This document shows positions 18,944-27,825 of a stretch of 64,000 nucleotides of DNA, piece after piece. This stretch comes from Promethearchaeota archaeon. Its GTDB lineage: Archaea > Asgardarchaeota > Lokiarchaeia > Sigyniarchaeales > SOKP01. Location of the stretch: contig JAUWGH010000005.1 in assembly GCA_030606485.1 (NCBI GenBank), positions 260,129 to 324,128 of the forward strand, read 5' to 3'. Made by a program: the position numbers and the translations under genes. The stretch's first letter is position 1. Every line of letters starts with the position of its first letter. The notes under the pieces were generated by a model. The model worked only from the letters and a program-made list of their open reading frames with translations, had not been told where the DNA came from and ran no database searches.

Positions 18944-20683
18944 CTAAGTTGCTTCCTCTAAAAATCTCAAGTATGTCTCTTGTTCGCTAACGGGCATATA
19001 TCTCAACTGTTCAATGATTTGTTGTAGATATTTAGGATTTAAATTTAACTTTTTAACTCGTAAAATCAGTTTCTCTGATAATTCTCGATTAAGTTCAAAT
19101 AGTTCATTAAGATATTTTTCCTGTTCCTCTTCTGTTAAATACACAAATTCTTTCAAAATTTCTTTTTTATCTTTCTCTGGAATATTCAAATCAAGTATTT
19201 TCCTTCGAATTTTTTCTGATAAAACATTAAAGATCTTTAAAAAATATCTTTCAACAATCTCTCTATCAGATTCCTTAGAAATAGGTAATAATGAATCGTG
19301 TAATTTTAATTTTAATGGTTGTTTTTTGAATTTTTTCTCGATTTTCCCATCCATCTTCCTTTGTTTCTTGGCTTCCTTTTCTAATTGCTTTTCTGATCTT
19401 TTTTCAATAGGTTTCTTTACTGTCTCAAAGAAAGGAATTTCCTCTAATCTTTTATCCTTTTTTTGAGCTTCACTTTCAATATCCTTTTTCTCTTCTATTG
19501 GAAAAGGTTTTAAAGGTGGTTCTTTTTTAGCGGCTAAAGGAACCGAGATATATTTTTGATCTTTTCCTTTTTCATCGCTTTTTATTTCATAAGGTGATTT
19601 TGGAGGTTTTTGCCGATAAGTTGATGGTTGTATAGGCATTAATTCTTCGGAAATTGATAATTTTCGAGAAGGATCATAAAAAATTCTATCTGGTCGTCCT
19701 TTTTGAGCTAAAATTATTATCGTAATTGCTTTTAGCAAAATAAAAACTCCAGAGGCATAAAAAAAGCATCCAATAATCCCTGCAACGAGAAATGACCCGG
19801 CGTCATTTTCCTCAAAAACTTTCTTGGATGATATTGTAGGAGATCTCTTCTTGTCAATAGAAACACCTATTATTGATAATATCAACGAAACAAAACCAAA
19901 AATTAAAAGACTAAAAAAACGGAAATTGGAAGGAATTAAAATACTTGAAACAGCCATATATGCAAAAGATGCAAATCCTAAAATTATAATTGATGCACCC
20001 GCATAACTTGATATTGAATTTAACGAGTCTTTTATTAACAATCCCCAGTCATAGCCTTGAAATTCTTGATTCTTCTCATCTTGTGAAATGTAAATTATTA
20101 ATAGAATACCTTTTATTAACAATACAACTCCTGCACCATATACTATGCATCCTAAAATTCCCAAAGCAATAGCTGAAACACTAACTTTATTATATTCTCC
20201 CTTCTTAATTAAAGGTGCTAGATAATTTTTATCAAAATGCGCAATTCTAAGCCCAAAAATAAAGAGTGCTACTGATTCAAAAATTATAATTAAAAATTGA
20301 AGATCATTTCCAATCCAATTTAATTGAAATATTCTTAGTAAAGAAAGTATAGAAACAATGATTAAGATAATGTAAGATAATTTATTGATATCTTGAATTA
20401 CATTATTAATATTAACCATTCCCCGTTGTGAGATCTTTCGTTCTTTTGGTTTCCGAGGGACTGGCTCTTTTATTTCTTTAAGCTCCTTTTTTTCTTTAAC
20501 CTTTAAATCTTTTTCTTTTAATTCACGGAATTTAACTCCCTCTAAAAGAAACTTGTATCCACAATTTTCACAAAAAATTTGGATTCCTTTCTCGATTCTT
20601 TTAACTAATTCTTTGGGAAATTGATGGCCACATTCCCGACAAAAGTATTTTGAACTTTTAACATTTTTTTGTTCATCATTCAT
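18944..20683 (-). CDS. Zinc-ribbon multi-pass membrane protein, function unknown
   Basis: I do not recognise a named family. The N terminus holds a zinc ribbon: CREC at residues 15-18 and CENC at 38-41. A basic linker follows, then about seven hydrophobic segments (roughly residues 100-335). Segments with G-I-L-G-C-I-V-Y-G-A-G-V and G-I-I-G-C-F-F-Y-A-S-G-V resemble each other, so the membrane part may be duplicated. The final 230 residues are soluble, first Pro/Lys/Glu-rich and then helical. A clear GAGAGGA precedes the ATG. The neighbouring gene (20750-21295) carries the same kind of zinc ribbon. Ribbon plus membrane region suggests a membrane-tethered binding protein (inference). Confidence 0.75.
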   Translation of the reverse strand: MNDEQKNVKSSKYFCRECGHQFPKELVKRIEKGIQIFCENCGYKFLLEGVKFRELKEKDLKVKEKKELKEIKEPVPRKPKERKISQRGMVNINNVIQDINKLSYIILIIVSILSLLRIFQLNWIGNDLQFLIIIFESVALFIFGLRIAHFDKNYLAPLIKKGEYNKVSVSAIALGILGCIVYGAGVVLLIKGILLIIYISQDEKNQEFQGYDWGLLIKDSLNSISSYAGASIIILGFASFAYMAVSSILIPSNFRFFSLLIFGFVSLILSIIGVSIDKKRSPTISSKKVFEENDAGSFLVAGIIGCFFYASGVFILLKAITIIILAQKGRPDRIFYDPSRKLSISEELMPIQPSTYRQKPPKSPYEIKSDEKGKDQKYISVPLAAKKEPPLKPFPIEEKKDIESEAQKKDKRLEEIPFFETVKKPIEKRSEKQLEKEAKKQRKMDGKIEKKFKKQPLKLKLHDSLLPISKESDREIVERYFLKIFNVLSEKIRRKILDLNIPEKDKKEILKEFVYLTEEEQEKYLNELFELNRELSEKLILRVKKLNLNPKYLQQIIEQLRYMPVSEQETYLRFLEEAT

Positions 20684-20749
20684 TTCTAATATTCCTCTCT
20701 GAGTTATATTTTAATAACAAATAATAAAAAAATATTTTGGAAATTTTTT

Positions 20750-21295
20750 TTAAGTATATGATTCTGTTATTGATTGATTTATTGGTTGTATATCTAATTT
20801 ATTTAGCATATCTATTCTGAAGCATTGTCCGCAATGAATACAAAAAGTCATACCATTTGAATCCAAATGTTCGTGCATTTTATCAGTAAATTTCATTCCA
20901 CACTCAGTACAGTAGCAATATTCAAGATCTTGTTCATTTTTTAATGATTTATCAATCATTCTTGGTAATTCTACAACGGACTTTTGAGAATTCTCTCTTT
21001 TATCGGTTATTTTATCTGTCAAGGGAACTTTATGGTCTCCTGAATTTAATATTTTATCTATTAAATCAACTATTTTATTTATAACAAATTTAAAACCCTT
21101 AAAAATTCCCTTTAATATGTAGAAAATCCCCAAGCAAAGATATTTTATCAAATAATAGACCCCAATACACACAATCACTATAACACTGACAGCAAATGCT
21201 ATTATTAAGCTAGTAAAAATGATCTGTTCAACCATACTTAGCCCGTTAAACCAATTAGTCCAACCAATTATTATATCTAATATCATTTTCCTCAT
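20750..21295 (-). CDS. Small membrane protein with C-terminal zinc ribbon
   Basis: 181 aa, unknown. Two hydrophobic helices occupy roughly residues 20-50 and 50-75, followed by an amphipathic helix with repeated Lys-Gly/Val-Phe. A charged linker then leads to a zinc ribbon: CTEC near residue 129 and CIHC near 148, each followed by G-x-x/C-F. The ribbon spacing matches that of the next gene's N-terminal ribbon (CxxCGxxF, about 20 residues, FCxxCGxxF), so the two ribbons are probably homologous. It lies 66 nt upstream of that gene on the same strand. Confidence 0.7.
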   Translation of the reverse strand: MRKMILDIIIGWTNWFNGLSMVEQIIFTSLIIAFAVSVIVIVCIGVYYLIKYLCLGIFYILKGIFKGFKFVINKIVDLIDKILNSGDHKVPLTDKITDKRENSQKSVVELPRMIDKSLKNEQDLEYCYCTECGMKFTDKMHEHLDSNGMTFCIHCGQCFRIDMLNKLDIQPINQSITESYT

Positions 21296-21334
21296 TTTTT
21301 TATTTTTTTTTCTTGATTAGAATATTAGATAAAT

Positions 21335-21424
21335 AATATTTAATTGATTTTTAGACCAATTGTTATCAGAATATTTAATTGATTTTTGAATTATTTAAGC
21401 GAAGAATTATTCAAGCGAAGAATC
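21335..21424. repeat. Two small direct repeats downstream of the DUF2085-like gene
   Basis: An 18-bp word starting AATATTTAATTG occurs at 21335-21352 and 21370-21387. Next to it AAGCGAAGAAT is repeated in tandem around 21397-21407 and 21413-21423, the second copy covering the last codons of the gene. These look like local slippage products. Confidence 0.7.
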
Positions 21425-22447
21425 TTTCAGTTGATCAATGGATCTTTTATATTCTTTTAATTCTTTTTTATAACCGACATAATAAATTAAGAAGAATATA
21501 GAAAAGTATATTATTATAATAATAGACATTAACATTAGATAATCTCTAGTGAAAGCTAATAAATAAAGAGATATCCCTAAAATAAAGCCGGTCAGTAATC
21601 TAAGATTTGTATTAGATTTTCGATATCTCAATTTTTGAGTTCCCCAATCAATTAATGGAATAATTGGAAGTAAAATACATAAAAAGAAAGCAAGTTCCTG
21701 ATTGAATGGAAGTTTGGTAATATTTTCATACAAATAAACCATAAATGATGAAAAAACAAGTGAAACAATCATTCCACTACATCTGGAACAGAAATATACA
21801 TTCGTACGTCCAAATTTTATTTTAAATGTATGATCAATTTCTAAATATGAATGATGAGTTAATAACACATTATAAATTTCTCTCTCAGTCGAAGAAAATA
21901 ACATGTCAATTATGAAGATAAGAATTGGAACTAAAAATACAGCCGATATAATTATCTCCATAAATAATTTAAAACCAACATTTAATAAAATAAATTCTAA
22001 CTCGAGGTCAGAATTAAGCGCAGTAAAAAATACGGATAAAATTAATATAATAAAGGAGGAAATAATGAAAAAAAGAAAATTGTTAAAAATTTTAGTTGTC
22101 CCTTTTTGATATTTTAGTGGTTTATATTCATATATCCCAAATAATATTCCCATTACTCCTACAAGAAATACCCATTCAAAATAAATTGTATGCTCCGGAA
22201 AAAAGCTTAGTTGATATAAAAACTCTCCCAAAAAACCACTAATAAAACCAATTTTCCATCCAAAAAGGTTTGAAAAAATTGCGAAAATAAACAATGATAA
22301 ATTAAATTGAATAAAAAAGGTTTGATTCTCAATAAAAGGTCTGGATATAGAATTAAAATTAATAGAACAGTAATAATAAATAATTATAAAAACAAATACT
22401 CTAAACAAAAATAAAAAAATTGCTCTTAAATTATTTAAAAGTTTCAT
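21407..22447 (-). CDS. Multi-pass membrane protein with DUF2085-like C-terminal half
   Basis: 346 aa with about ten hydrophobic segments. The N-terminal half (residues 1-190) has about six helices of no recognised family. The second half contains HHSYLEIDHTFKIKFGRTNV followed by CSRCSGMIV, which resembles the cysteine-pair motif of DUF2085 membrane proteins (CxRCxGx). Function is unknown; the Cys pair and His residues could bind metal. The ATG lies inside the end of the upstream gene (17-nt overlap), so the two are translationally coupled. Confidence 0.7.
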   Translation of the reverse strand: MKLLNNLRAIFLFLFRVFVFIIIYYYCSINFNSISRPFIENQTFFIQFNLSLFIFAIFSNLFGWKIGFISGFLGEFLYQLSFFPEHTIYFEWVFLVGVMGILFGIYEYKPLKYQKGTTKIFNNFLFFIISSFIILILSVFFTALNSDLELEFILLNVGFKLFMEIIISAVFLVPILIFIIDMLFSSTEREIYNVLLTHHSYLEIDHTFKIKFGRTNVYFCSRCSGMIVSLVFSSFMVYLYENITKLPFNQELAFFLCILLPIIPLIDWGTQKLRYRKSNTNLRLLTGFILGISLYLLAFTRDYLMLMSIIIIIYFSIFFLIYYVGYKKELKEYKRSIDQLKDSSLE

Positions 22448-23117
22448 CTAAATCTCTATTTAGGTTTAGTTTTGTTTGCTCAAAACCTTTTCTTAAAACT
22501 TTAAGGATTAAATTTTTAGCTGTAGGGACAGTTAATATTGAGGAATCCCCCTCTACTATTTTAATACATTGATTAGTAAATTCTAATTGTTCAAAAAGAG
22601 ATTTATAAGCCGTCTCTCGATCCTTGAATGCAAATCTTACCAAATCATCATAATTCTGAACATTTCCTGTTATTTTTAACATCTCTACTGCTCCTCTAAC
22701 TTGAGCAATATAAGCCTTTTTATTGATTTCTTTCAATTTAGAGTAATTTTTATGATTCTTTTTGCATTGTAGATCTGTCTGATCTCCCGATAAATAAATT
22801 GGAAAACTCTCCTCGATTATTTTGTTAAAATATTCTGGAGTATTTCCATTTAAAATCAAGAGTTTAGCTGAATTTAAAGTAATTTCAATTTGTTTTAAAG
22901 TTCCTTTTTTTAATTCATAGTTGGACCAATATTTATAAAAAATTTGGATAAATGGTTTAGTAATAAAATTAAATATTCCCATATTTAGCTCTTTATTAAT
23001 TAAATTTTTCCCTCTACGAATTGCATCTTCCATTTGTGCAATCATTCGATGTTTAATGATCTTGTAATTTCTTTCAATGCTTTCTATGCTTGGTTCAGAA
23101 TTAATCAAAATATTCAA
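22431..23117 (-). CDS. Hypothetical helical protein
   Basis: 228 aa, not recognised. Mostly charged amphipathic helix with no signal peptide, and one short hydrophobic stretch (FNFITKPFIQIFYKYW, near residue 50). Predicted TTG start preceded by a weak AGGA. The last codons overlap the start of the DUF2085-like membrane gene by 17 nt. It is the first gene of a leftward run reaching 18075. It starts back to back with the pseudo-GTPase/solenoid gene, across a 139-nt divergent promoter region. Confidence 0.65.
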   Translation of the reverse strand: MNILINSEPSIESIERNYKIIKHRMIAQMEDAIRRGKNLINKELNMGIFNFITKPFIQIFYKYWSNYELKKGTLKQIEITLNSAKLLILNGNTPEYFNKIIEESFPIYLSGDQTDLQCKKNHKNYSKLKEINKKAYIAQVRGAVEMLKITGNVQNYDDLVRFAFKDRETAYKSLFEQLEFTNQCIKIVEGDSSILTVPTAKNLILKVLRKGFEQTKLNLNRDLDETFK

Positions 23118-23235
23118 TCCTCGAATTAAAAAATAAAATATATGATTAAATTTAAAAATTTAGAAATCAAAAAAAGTATTAAAGGTATTGAAGATCTCAT
23201 AATATTTTTCTACTTGTTAATATTGCTCAGATAAT

Positions 23236-23242
23236 AGGTGAT
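23236..23242 (+). promoter_or_regulatory. Shine-Dalgarno AGGTGAT before the pseudo-GTPase/solenoid gene
   Basis: AGGTGAT lies 14 nt before ATG 23257. The sequence match is excellent but the spacing is longer than usual. No other in-frame start lies closer. Confidence 0.5.
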
Positions 23243-23256
23243 AAAAAATTCGATAT

Positions 23257-26200
23257 ATGTTCCGCGTTCTTGTCCTAGGTAAACCAGAAAGTTCAATACC
23301 ATATATAATGAATACGGGTGTCGAAGACGGAGAAGACCAGGAAGATATTTATGAGTGTTATAAAGAAATTAAAGTTTTTGATAATATATGTAATTTAGAA
23401 ATTGATGTTGTTGCAAAACTTACAGCGGATTTTGATGAAATTATTCCTAATGTTGATGGAATAATTTATTTTCTTAACCCGATGGAAAAAAGGGAGTGGG
23501 ATTTATTTGAACTTTTATCAGAAATTATTTCAGATGTAAGAAGAGGCATCCCCATAATTATTTTTTTTAATAGTCCTGGTCGAATTATATCAATCCCTTC
23601 TAATATCTTGTTAGAAGGAGTTTGGAAAAATTATCCCACGTATGAAAGTTTTATTAATTTACCCCCAAATCAATTTTACAAGGTGCTTAGTACACTTACA
23701 GAATCAATGATTACAAGTAAAATACCAATCAATGTGGAAAATGCTTGGATGCGGCTTTCTATTTTTATATCTCAAGCAAATACTTTTTATCAAGAAGGTA
23801 AATATTATGAATCTGCAAGAGCTACAGAGTGTGCATCCAGAGTTGCAAATATATATAATATGGATGATTTCTTTATATACGGGGAGCAAGCATCTTTCTT
23901 ATATTCAAAAGCATATAGATATTTAGAGGCGTCAGATGTTCTACAAGAGATTGATAAAGAGAAAAATCTCTTATTTAAAAGATATTACGTTGATAATATG
24001 ATTGCATATGGAAATCGACTTTTTAATAAAAATAATTTCGATGAAGCTGCAAAACAATATGAAACTGCTGGAAATTGGGCTTCTCTAGAATTAGAGGATA
24101 AAGAAATTATTCAACAAGCGTATAAATATGCCATTCATTCATGGATTTCAGCAACGAAAGTCGAAAATGCCTTTATTATTTGCCAAAAAATGAATAGGAT
24201 AGATAAAAAAGATATATTGCATGAAATAACTGATAAAATTAATGCGTCTATAGACTATTTAATCTCGGTAAATAAGTTAATTACTGCAAGAGAACAATTA
24301 TACTTATCAACAAATATGTATCAAAAAGAAGGGTTGTTCGAAGATCTTAAGAAAATTGCAAAAAAACTTGCAGAAGTATTAATCCTAATCTTTAAAGATA
24401 AAATTAAAAAAAATGATATTTATAGTGCTAAAGAGACATATGATGAGATTGTGAATATTTGGAATACATTTATTGTTGAAAGAGTTAATTTAGATAATCA
24501 ATTAGAAAAAATAATACGTTCATTTGCAGAAGTTCTTAATTTCAATATGGTTAGTCTTTTAATTAATGAATTAAATTCTTTAGATTTGAAGAAAAAATTG
24601 ACGGAATTCGTTTCTGAAGTTGAAGATAGTGATAGAGCACGGAAAAAAAAGGAACAAGAAGAATTTATTGAACATGGAGTTGAAATCCTAAAGGAATATA
24701 TTAAAGCAGAAAAAAATATCTTTTTAAATACTAGTAAAGAAGCAATTGATTTAGCAAATCATCATGTTTCTAAAGGAAAAATAATCCAAGGAGCTAGTAT
24801 ATTAATAGAGCAATCTCAATTGTTAAAGCATCTTGGAGAAGATGATTTATCTGATGATGTTAATATGCAAGCTTTAAATATTTTAATTGAGGGTAATTTT
24901 TTACCCGAATTTATTTATCATTCTAAGTTTTTAAAAAGAATCACAAAGAAAAGATATTTCCAAGGAAAATTACTTCAAATTATCAATTCAATAGAGTCAA
25001 TTTATAATAAGGACGGATATTCAAAAATTGAGAATTATATTGATAAATTACTAAGAATATATAGGTCTCTAATGATTTATGAGGGTTCAACAAAATTTTC
25101 TGAATTTTGTATCGAATTAATAAAAAAATACGCATTAAAAATAATTGAAAATAACGAAAACATAAAAGGCATAAAATCATCGCTTGCTCTAATCCAACAG
25201 GCATTATATATCTCATCATCATATTTGGATAATAAAATAATAAATTTTGACGAGATATATAAAAAAATAGCTGAAACTTATATTCTTTTAGAAGATTTAA
25301 GTCTTGCAAATACTTACAATCAAAGAATTGAGAATAAAAGATATTCAAAAATCATTAGCAAAAAAATCCATAAACTAGAATCAAAAAGAAGTGCATTAAA
25401 AGCTGAAAAAGCTGAAAAAGCAGTTAAAGGAGAGCTCTTAAAAGAAAAATTATCAATATTAAAACAAAAAGCTAAAGAAGCTTTAAGTGAACTTGAGGGG
25501 CAATTCAAATCGAGAAAAGGATTAAAAAGAACATATTTTCAAACACCTCTTATGTTACTTAATAAGAGAGAATATGAAGATTCAATTGCTGCTTATAAAG
25601 ATGTTGCTATTAGATTAACGAAAATTAACCAATATAATTTAAGTGCTATATCCATCGCAGTTGCATGTTTAATTTTATTAAAAGAAAATCAATTTGAAAA
25701 AATTCCAATTTTTATAAATTCTATTAGAAAAGAATTGAAAGACTATGCAAAAATACTATTCGAAACATTTCCTGTGAAAATTATTGAATATATTATAGAA
25801 ATGAGGAAATATGAAGATGAAAAAAGAGTTAAAGAAGCTATTGGTTTCATGAAAACTCTCCCACTCTTCGAAATAGAAAAATTAGTATTAAGTTTATATC
25901 TAGGAGAAGATATTGATATAGCAGCTCCAGAAATGAAAGTAGAAAGAAAAATAATAGAAATTCCTGAGGGAAAAATTAGACAACCTTCTATTCAAGAGGG
26001 AAAAGAGATAAAAGCTGGTATTATACGTAAAGAAAAAGCAGAAATAGTCAAAAAGAAGATTCTATTAGAACAAAATTTAGCAAAGTTAAAACAAAAACAA
26101 ATAGATTTAAGAAGAACCGTAAAAGAAGTCCTTAAAAAAAGAAGTGCTTTAAGAAGAAGATACTATAATGAGATCTTAGATTTATTAAATAAAAACGATT

Positions 26201-26532
26201 TTAGAGAAGCGGCAAACAAGTATCTCCACGTTGCTACAATACTGATTAAACGAAAAGATTTTGAAAATGCAAGTTTTATTATACTCTTATGGGGACTATG
26301 CTTATTTAAAACAGACCAATCTCTTCAATCAATCAAAACAAAATTGGATGAAATTCTTGATACATTAGGAATTTCGAAAGAGTTATTAAAAGATACATTC
26401 TATAATCTAATGCTATCTTTTTTAATTGAAGCAAATTTAGCAGGAGAAAATGAGTTATATGAATTGGGTAAAAAAATATTGAGTAGAGATGTCCTACCTC
26501 TATTTGATGAGGAAATTATTCTCATTTCTTAG
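23257..26532 (+). CDS. Large alpha-solenoid protein with degenerate GTPase-like N-terminal domain
   Basis: 1091 aa. Residues 1-165 alternate strands and helices like a Ras-type G domain: FRVLVLG as strand 1, then GIIYFLNP and GIPIIIFFNSPG as later strands. The P-loop lysine, the DxxG motif and NKxD are absent (the G4 position reads FFNSPG), so nucleotide binding is unlikely. Residues 170-700 are paired amphipathic helices with TPR-like features (A-x-x-Y-x-x-A patterns). The C-terminal third holds a duplicated helical unit, at about residues 727-815 and 935-1020, separated by a flexible linker. No membrane helix. It resembles an adaptor or scaffold; a link to vesicle-coat-like or GTPase machinery is inference only. 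I do not recognise an orthologue. Confidence 0.8.
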   Translation: MFRVLVLGKPESSIPYIMNTGVEDGEDQEDIYECYKEIKVFDNICNLEIDVVAKLTADFDEIIPNVDGIIYFLNPMEKREWDLFELLSEIISDVRRGIPIIIFFNSPGRIISIPSNILLEGVWKNYPTYESFINLPPNQFYKVLSTLTESMITSKIPINVENAWMRLSIFISQANTFYQEGKYYESARATECASRVANIYNMDDFFIYGEQASFLYSKAYRYLEASDVLQEIDKEKNLLFKRYYVDNMIAYGNRLFNKNNFDEAAKQYETAGNWASLELEDKEIIQQAYKYAIHSWISATKVENAFIICQKMNRIDKKDILHEITDKINASIDYLISVNKLITAREQLYLSTNMYQKEGLFEDLKKIAKKLAEVLILIFKDKIKKNDIYSAKETYDEIVNIWNTFIVERVNLDNQLEKIIRSFAEVLNFNMVSLLINELNSLDLKKKLTEFVSEVEDSDRARKKKEQEEFIEHGVEILKEYIKAEKNIFLNTSKEAIDLANHHVSKGKIIQGASILIEQSQLLKHLGEDDLSDDVNMQALNILIEGNFLPEFIYHSKFLKRITKKRYFQGKLLQIINSIESIYNKDGYSKIENYIDKLLRIYRSLMIYEGSTKFSEFCIELIKKYALKIIENNENIKGIKSSLALIQQALYISSSYLDNKIINFDEIYKKIAETYILLEDLSLANTYNQRIENKRYSKIISKKIHKLESKRSALKAEKAEKAVKGELLKEKLSILKQKAKEALSELEGQFKSRKGLKRTYFQTPLMLLNKREYEDSIAAYKDVAIRLTKINQYNLSAISIAVACLILLKENQFEKIPIFINSIRKELKDYAKILFETFPVKIIEYIIEMRKYEDEKRVKEAIGFMKTLPLFEIEKLVLSLYLGEDIDIAAPEMKVERKIIEIPEGKIRQPSIQEGKEIKAGIIRKEKAEIVKKKILLEQNLAKLKQKQIDLRRTVKEVLKKRSALRRRYYNEILDLLNKNDFREAANKYLHVATILIKRKDFENASFIILLWGLCLFKTDQSLQSIKTKLDEILDTLGISKELLKDTFYNLMLSFLIEANLAGENELYELGKKILSRDVLPLFDEEIILIS

Positions 26533-26570
26533 GTTATAGATAATAATATCTAATTAATGTGTAAGACTGC

Positions 26571-27533
26571 TCAACTTTTTGAATTTAATACCGAAAATGC
26601 AAATTTGAGCAGGTCCTTGCATCTCATACGCAAAGTAACTTCGGTAATGTTAGATAAGTCTGCAATCTCTTTTTGAGTGCGAGGCTCATTATATTTCTTT
26701 GCTCCAAGGTAGATAGCTGCACATGATATTCCTTTAGGATCTTTTCCAGCAATTCTAAATCCATTCTTTTTAGCCCTTTCAATTATATCAATTGCATAAT
26801 TCCTTACTTTCATGGATAAATGTAGGTCTTCAATGAATTTATCTACATATCGCTCAGGATCGAAATATTGAACTTTTAAATTTAATTTAGGCAGTACTTC
26901 CATAAATATGAGACGATAAGCTTTCACAACCTTTTTCTTGGGCAATTGTGCAATTTTTACAATTTCATCAATCGTTCTAGGAATCCCATGAACACGAAGC
27001 GCTGCAAAAATTGAAGCAGTAAGTAATGTATCTATACTACGGCCCATAGTAAGCTTTTCTTTAACGGTGTAGGTGTAGATCCTAAGACTGTCCTCTGCTA
27101 CTGTGTCTGGAATGCCTAATACTTTTTGGAGTCTTTGTAAATTAGGCAATGCTATCCATAAATTTCTTTCAAAGCTAGTAGTAAGAGAACGATGTATTTT
27201 AGCAAGTCTATTAAACTGTGATTTGTATTTAGGCGTTAATAATATGCCTCGTGCATCTCTCTGACCTTTTATGACTGTACGTGGGCCAATGGGACTATAA
27301 ACTGGTTCATTCTTCTTACGTTTTCTTACTTCTTCTTGAGTAAACGCTCTTCGAGGAGAATCATCAAAAATTTGATAATACACACATCCACAGTTTAAAC
27401 ACACAACATAACCATTCTCCTCAATTAATTTAACTGAATCGCAACAAGGTTCTTCGTCCTGGCTAAAATATTGGTCATTTTGCTTGAAATCTTTTTTACT
27501 CATAGAAATATTAAATTTTATTGGGGGTTTCAC
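26571..27533 (-). CDS. tfb: Transcription initiation factor TFB with incomplete zinc ribbon
   Basis: TFIIB homologue that bridges TBP and RNA polymerase at archaeal promoters. An N-terminal ribbon/B-reader region (PRRAFT near residue 60) leads to two cyclin-fold repeats (about 115-205 and 212-305) and the recognition helix in the second (ITEVTLRMRCKDLL). In the ribbon the first CxxC pair is replaced by adjacent C30-C31, while C45 and C48 are normal, so a standard four-Cys site needs an unusual ligand. The GTG start at 27533 is kept because a TATA-like box lies about 24 nt upstream; ATG 27503 is an in-frame alternative. Asgard genomes often have several TFBs, and this may be a specialised one. 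Confidence 0.95.
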   Translation of the reverse strand: MKPPIKFNISMSKKDFKQNDQYFSQDEEPCCDSVKLIEENGYVVCLNCGCVYYQIFDDSPRRAFTQEEVRKRKKNEPVYSPIGPRTVIKGQRDARGILLTPKYKSQFNRLAKIHRSLTTSFERNLWIALPNLQRLQKVLGIPDTVAEDSLRIYTYTVKEKLTMGRSIDTLLTASIFAALRVHGIPRTIDEIVKIAQLPKKKVVKAYRLIFMEVLPKLNLKVQYFDPERYVDKFIEDLHLSMKVRNYAIDIIERAKKNGFRIAGKDPKGISCAAIYLGAKKYNEPRTQKEIADLSNITEVTLRMRCKDLLKFAFSVLNSKS

Positions 27534-27550
27534 TAGAAATAAAATGAGAG

Positions 27551-27564
27551 TTTAAATATTTATA
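27551..27564 (-). promoter_or_regulatory. TATA-like box for tfb
   Basis: On the minus strand this reads TATAAATATTTAAA, centred about 24 nt before the GTG start. That spacing predicts transcription starting at or next to the start codon (leaderless mRNA). Confidence 0.45.
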
Positions 27565-27825
27565 ATTTTAGAAAAAAATGTTAATAATTTACTTAAAAAA
27601 CTAATTATAAAAATAATTTTATGTTTAATCTTTTATCTTTAATCCCAAGAACTTCTTTTTTTACTGATCAATTGTCTCAATTATTATTAATATCTTTTAA
27701 AGAGTGATTAAAATATATTAATATCATTATATAATATAATCAGAAAAAATTTAGTTTTAAAATTAGTATAAAAATTAAATAACATTAAAAAAATATTAAA
27801 AATATTAAAAAAATGATTGTATATT

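Noticed and set aside
24983-25348. Antisense open frame of 121 codons inside the solenoid gene
   Set aside because: Composition reflects the complementary strand of a helical, Lys-rich gene; there is no start signal.
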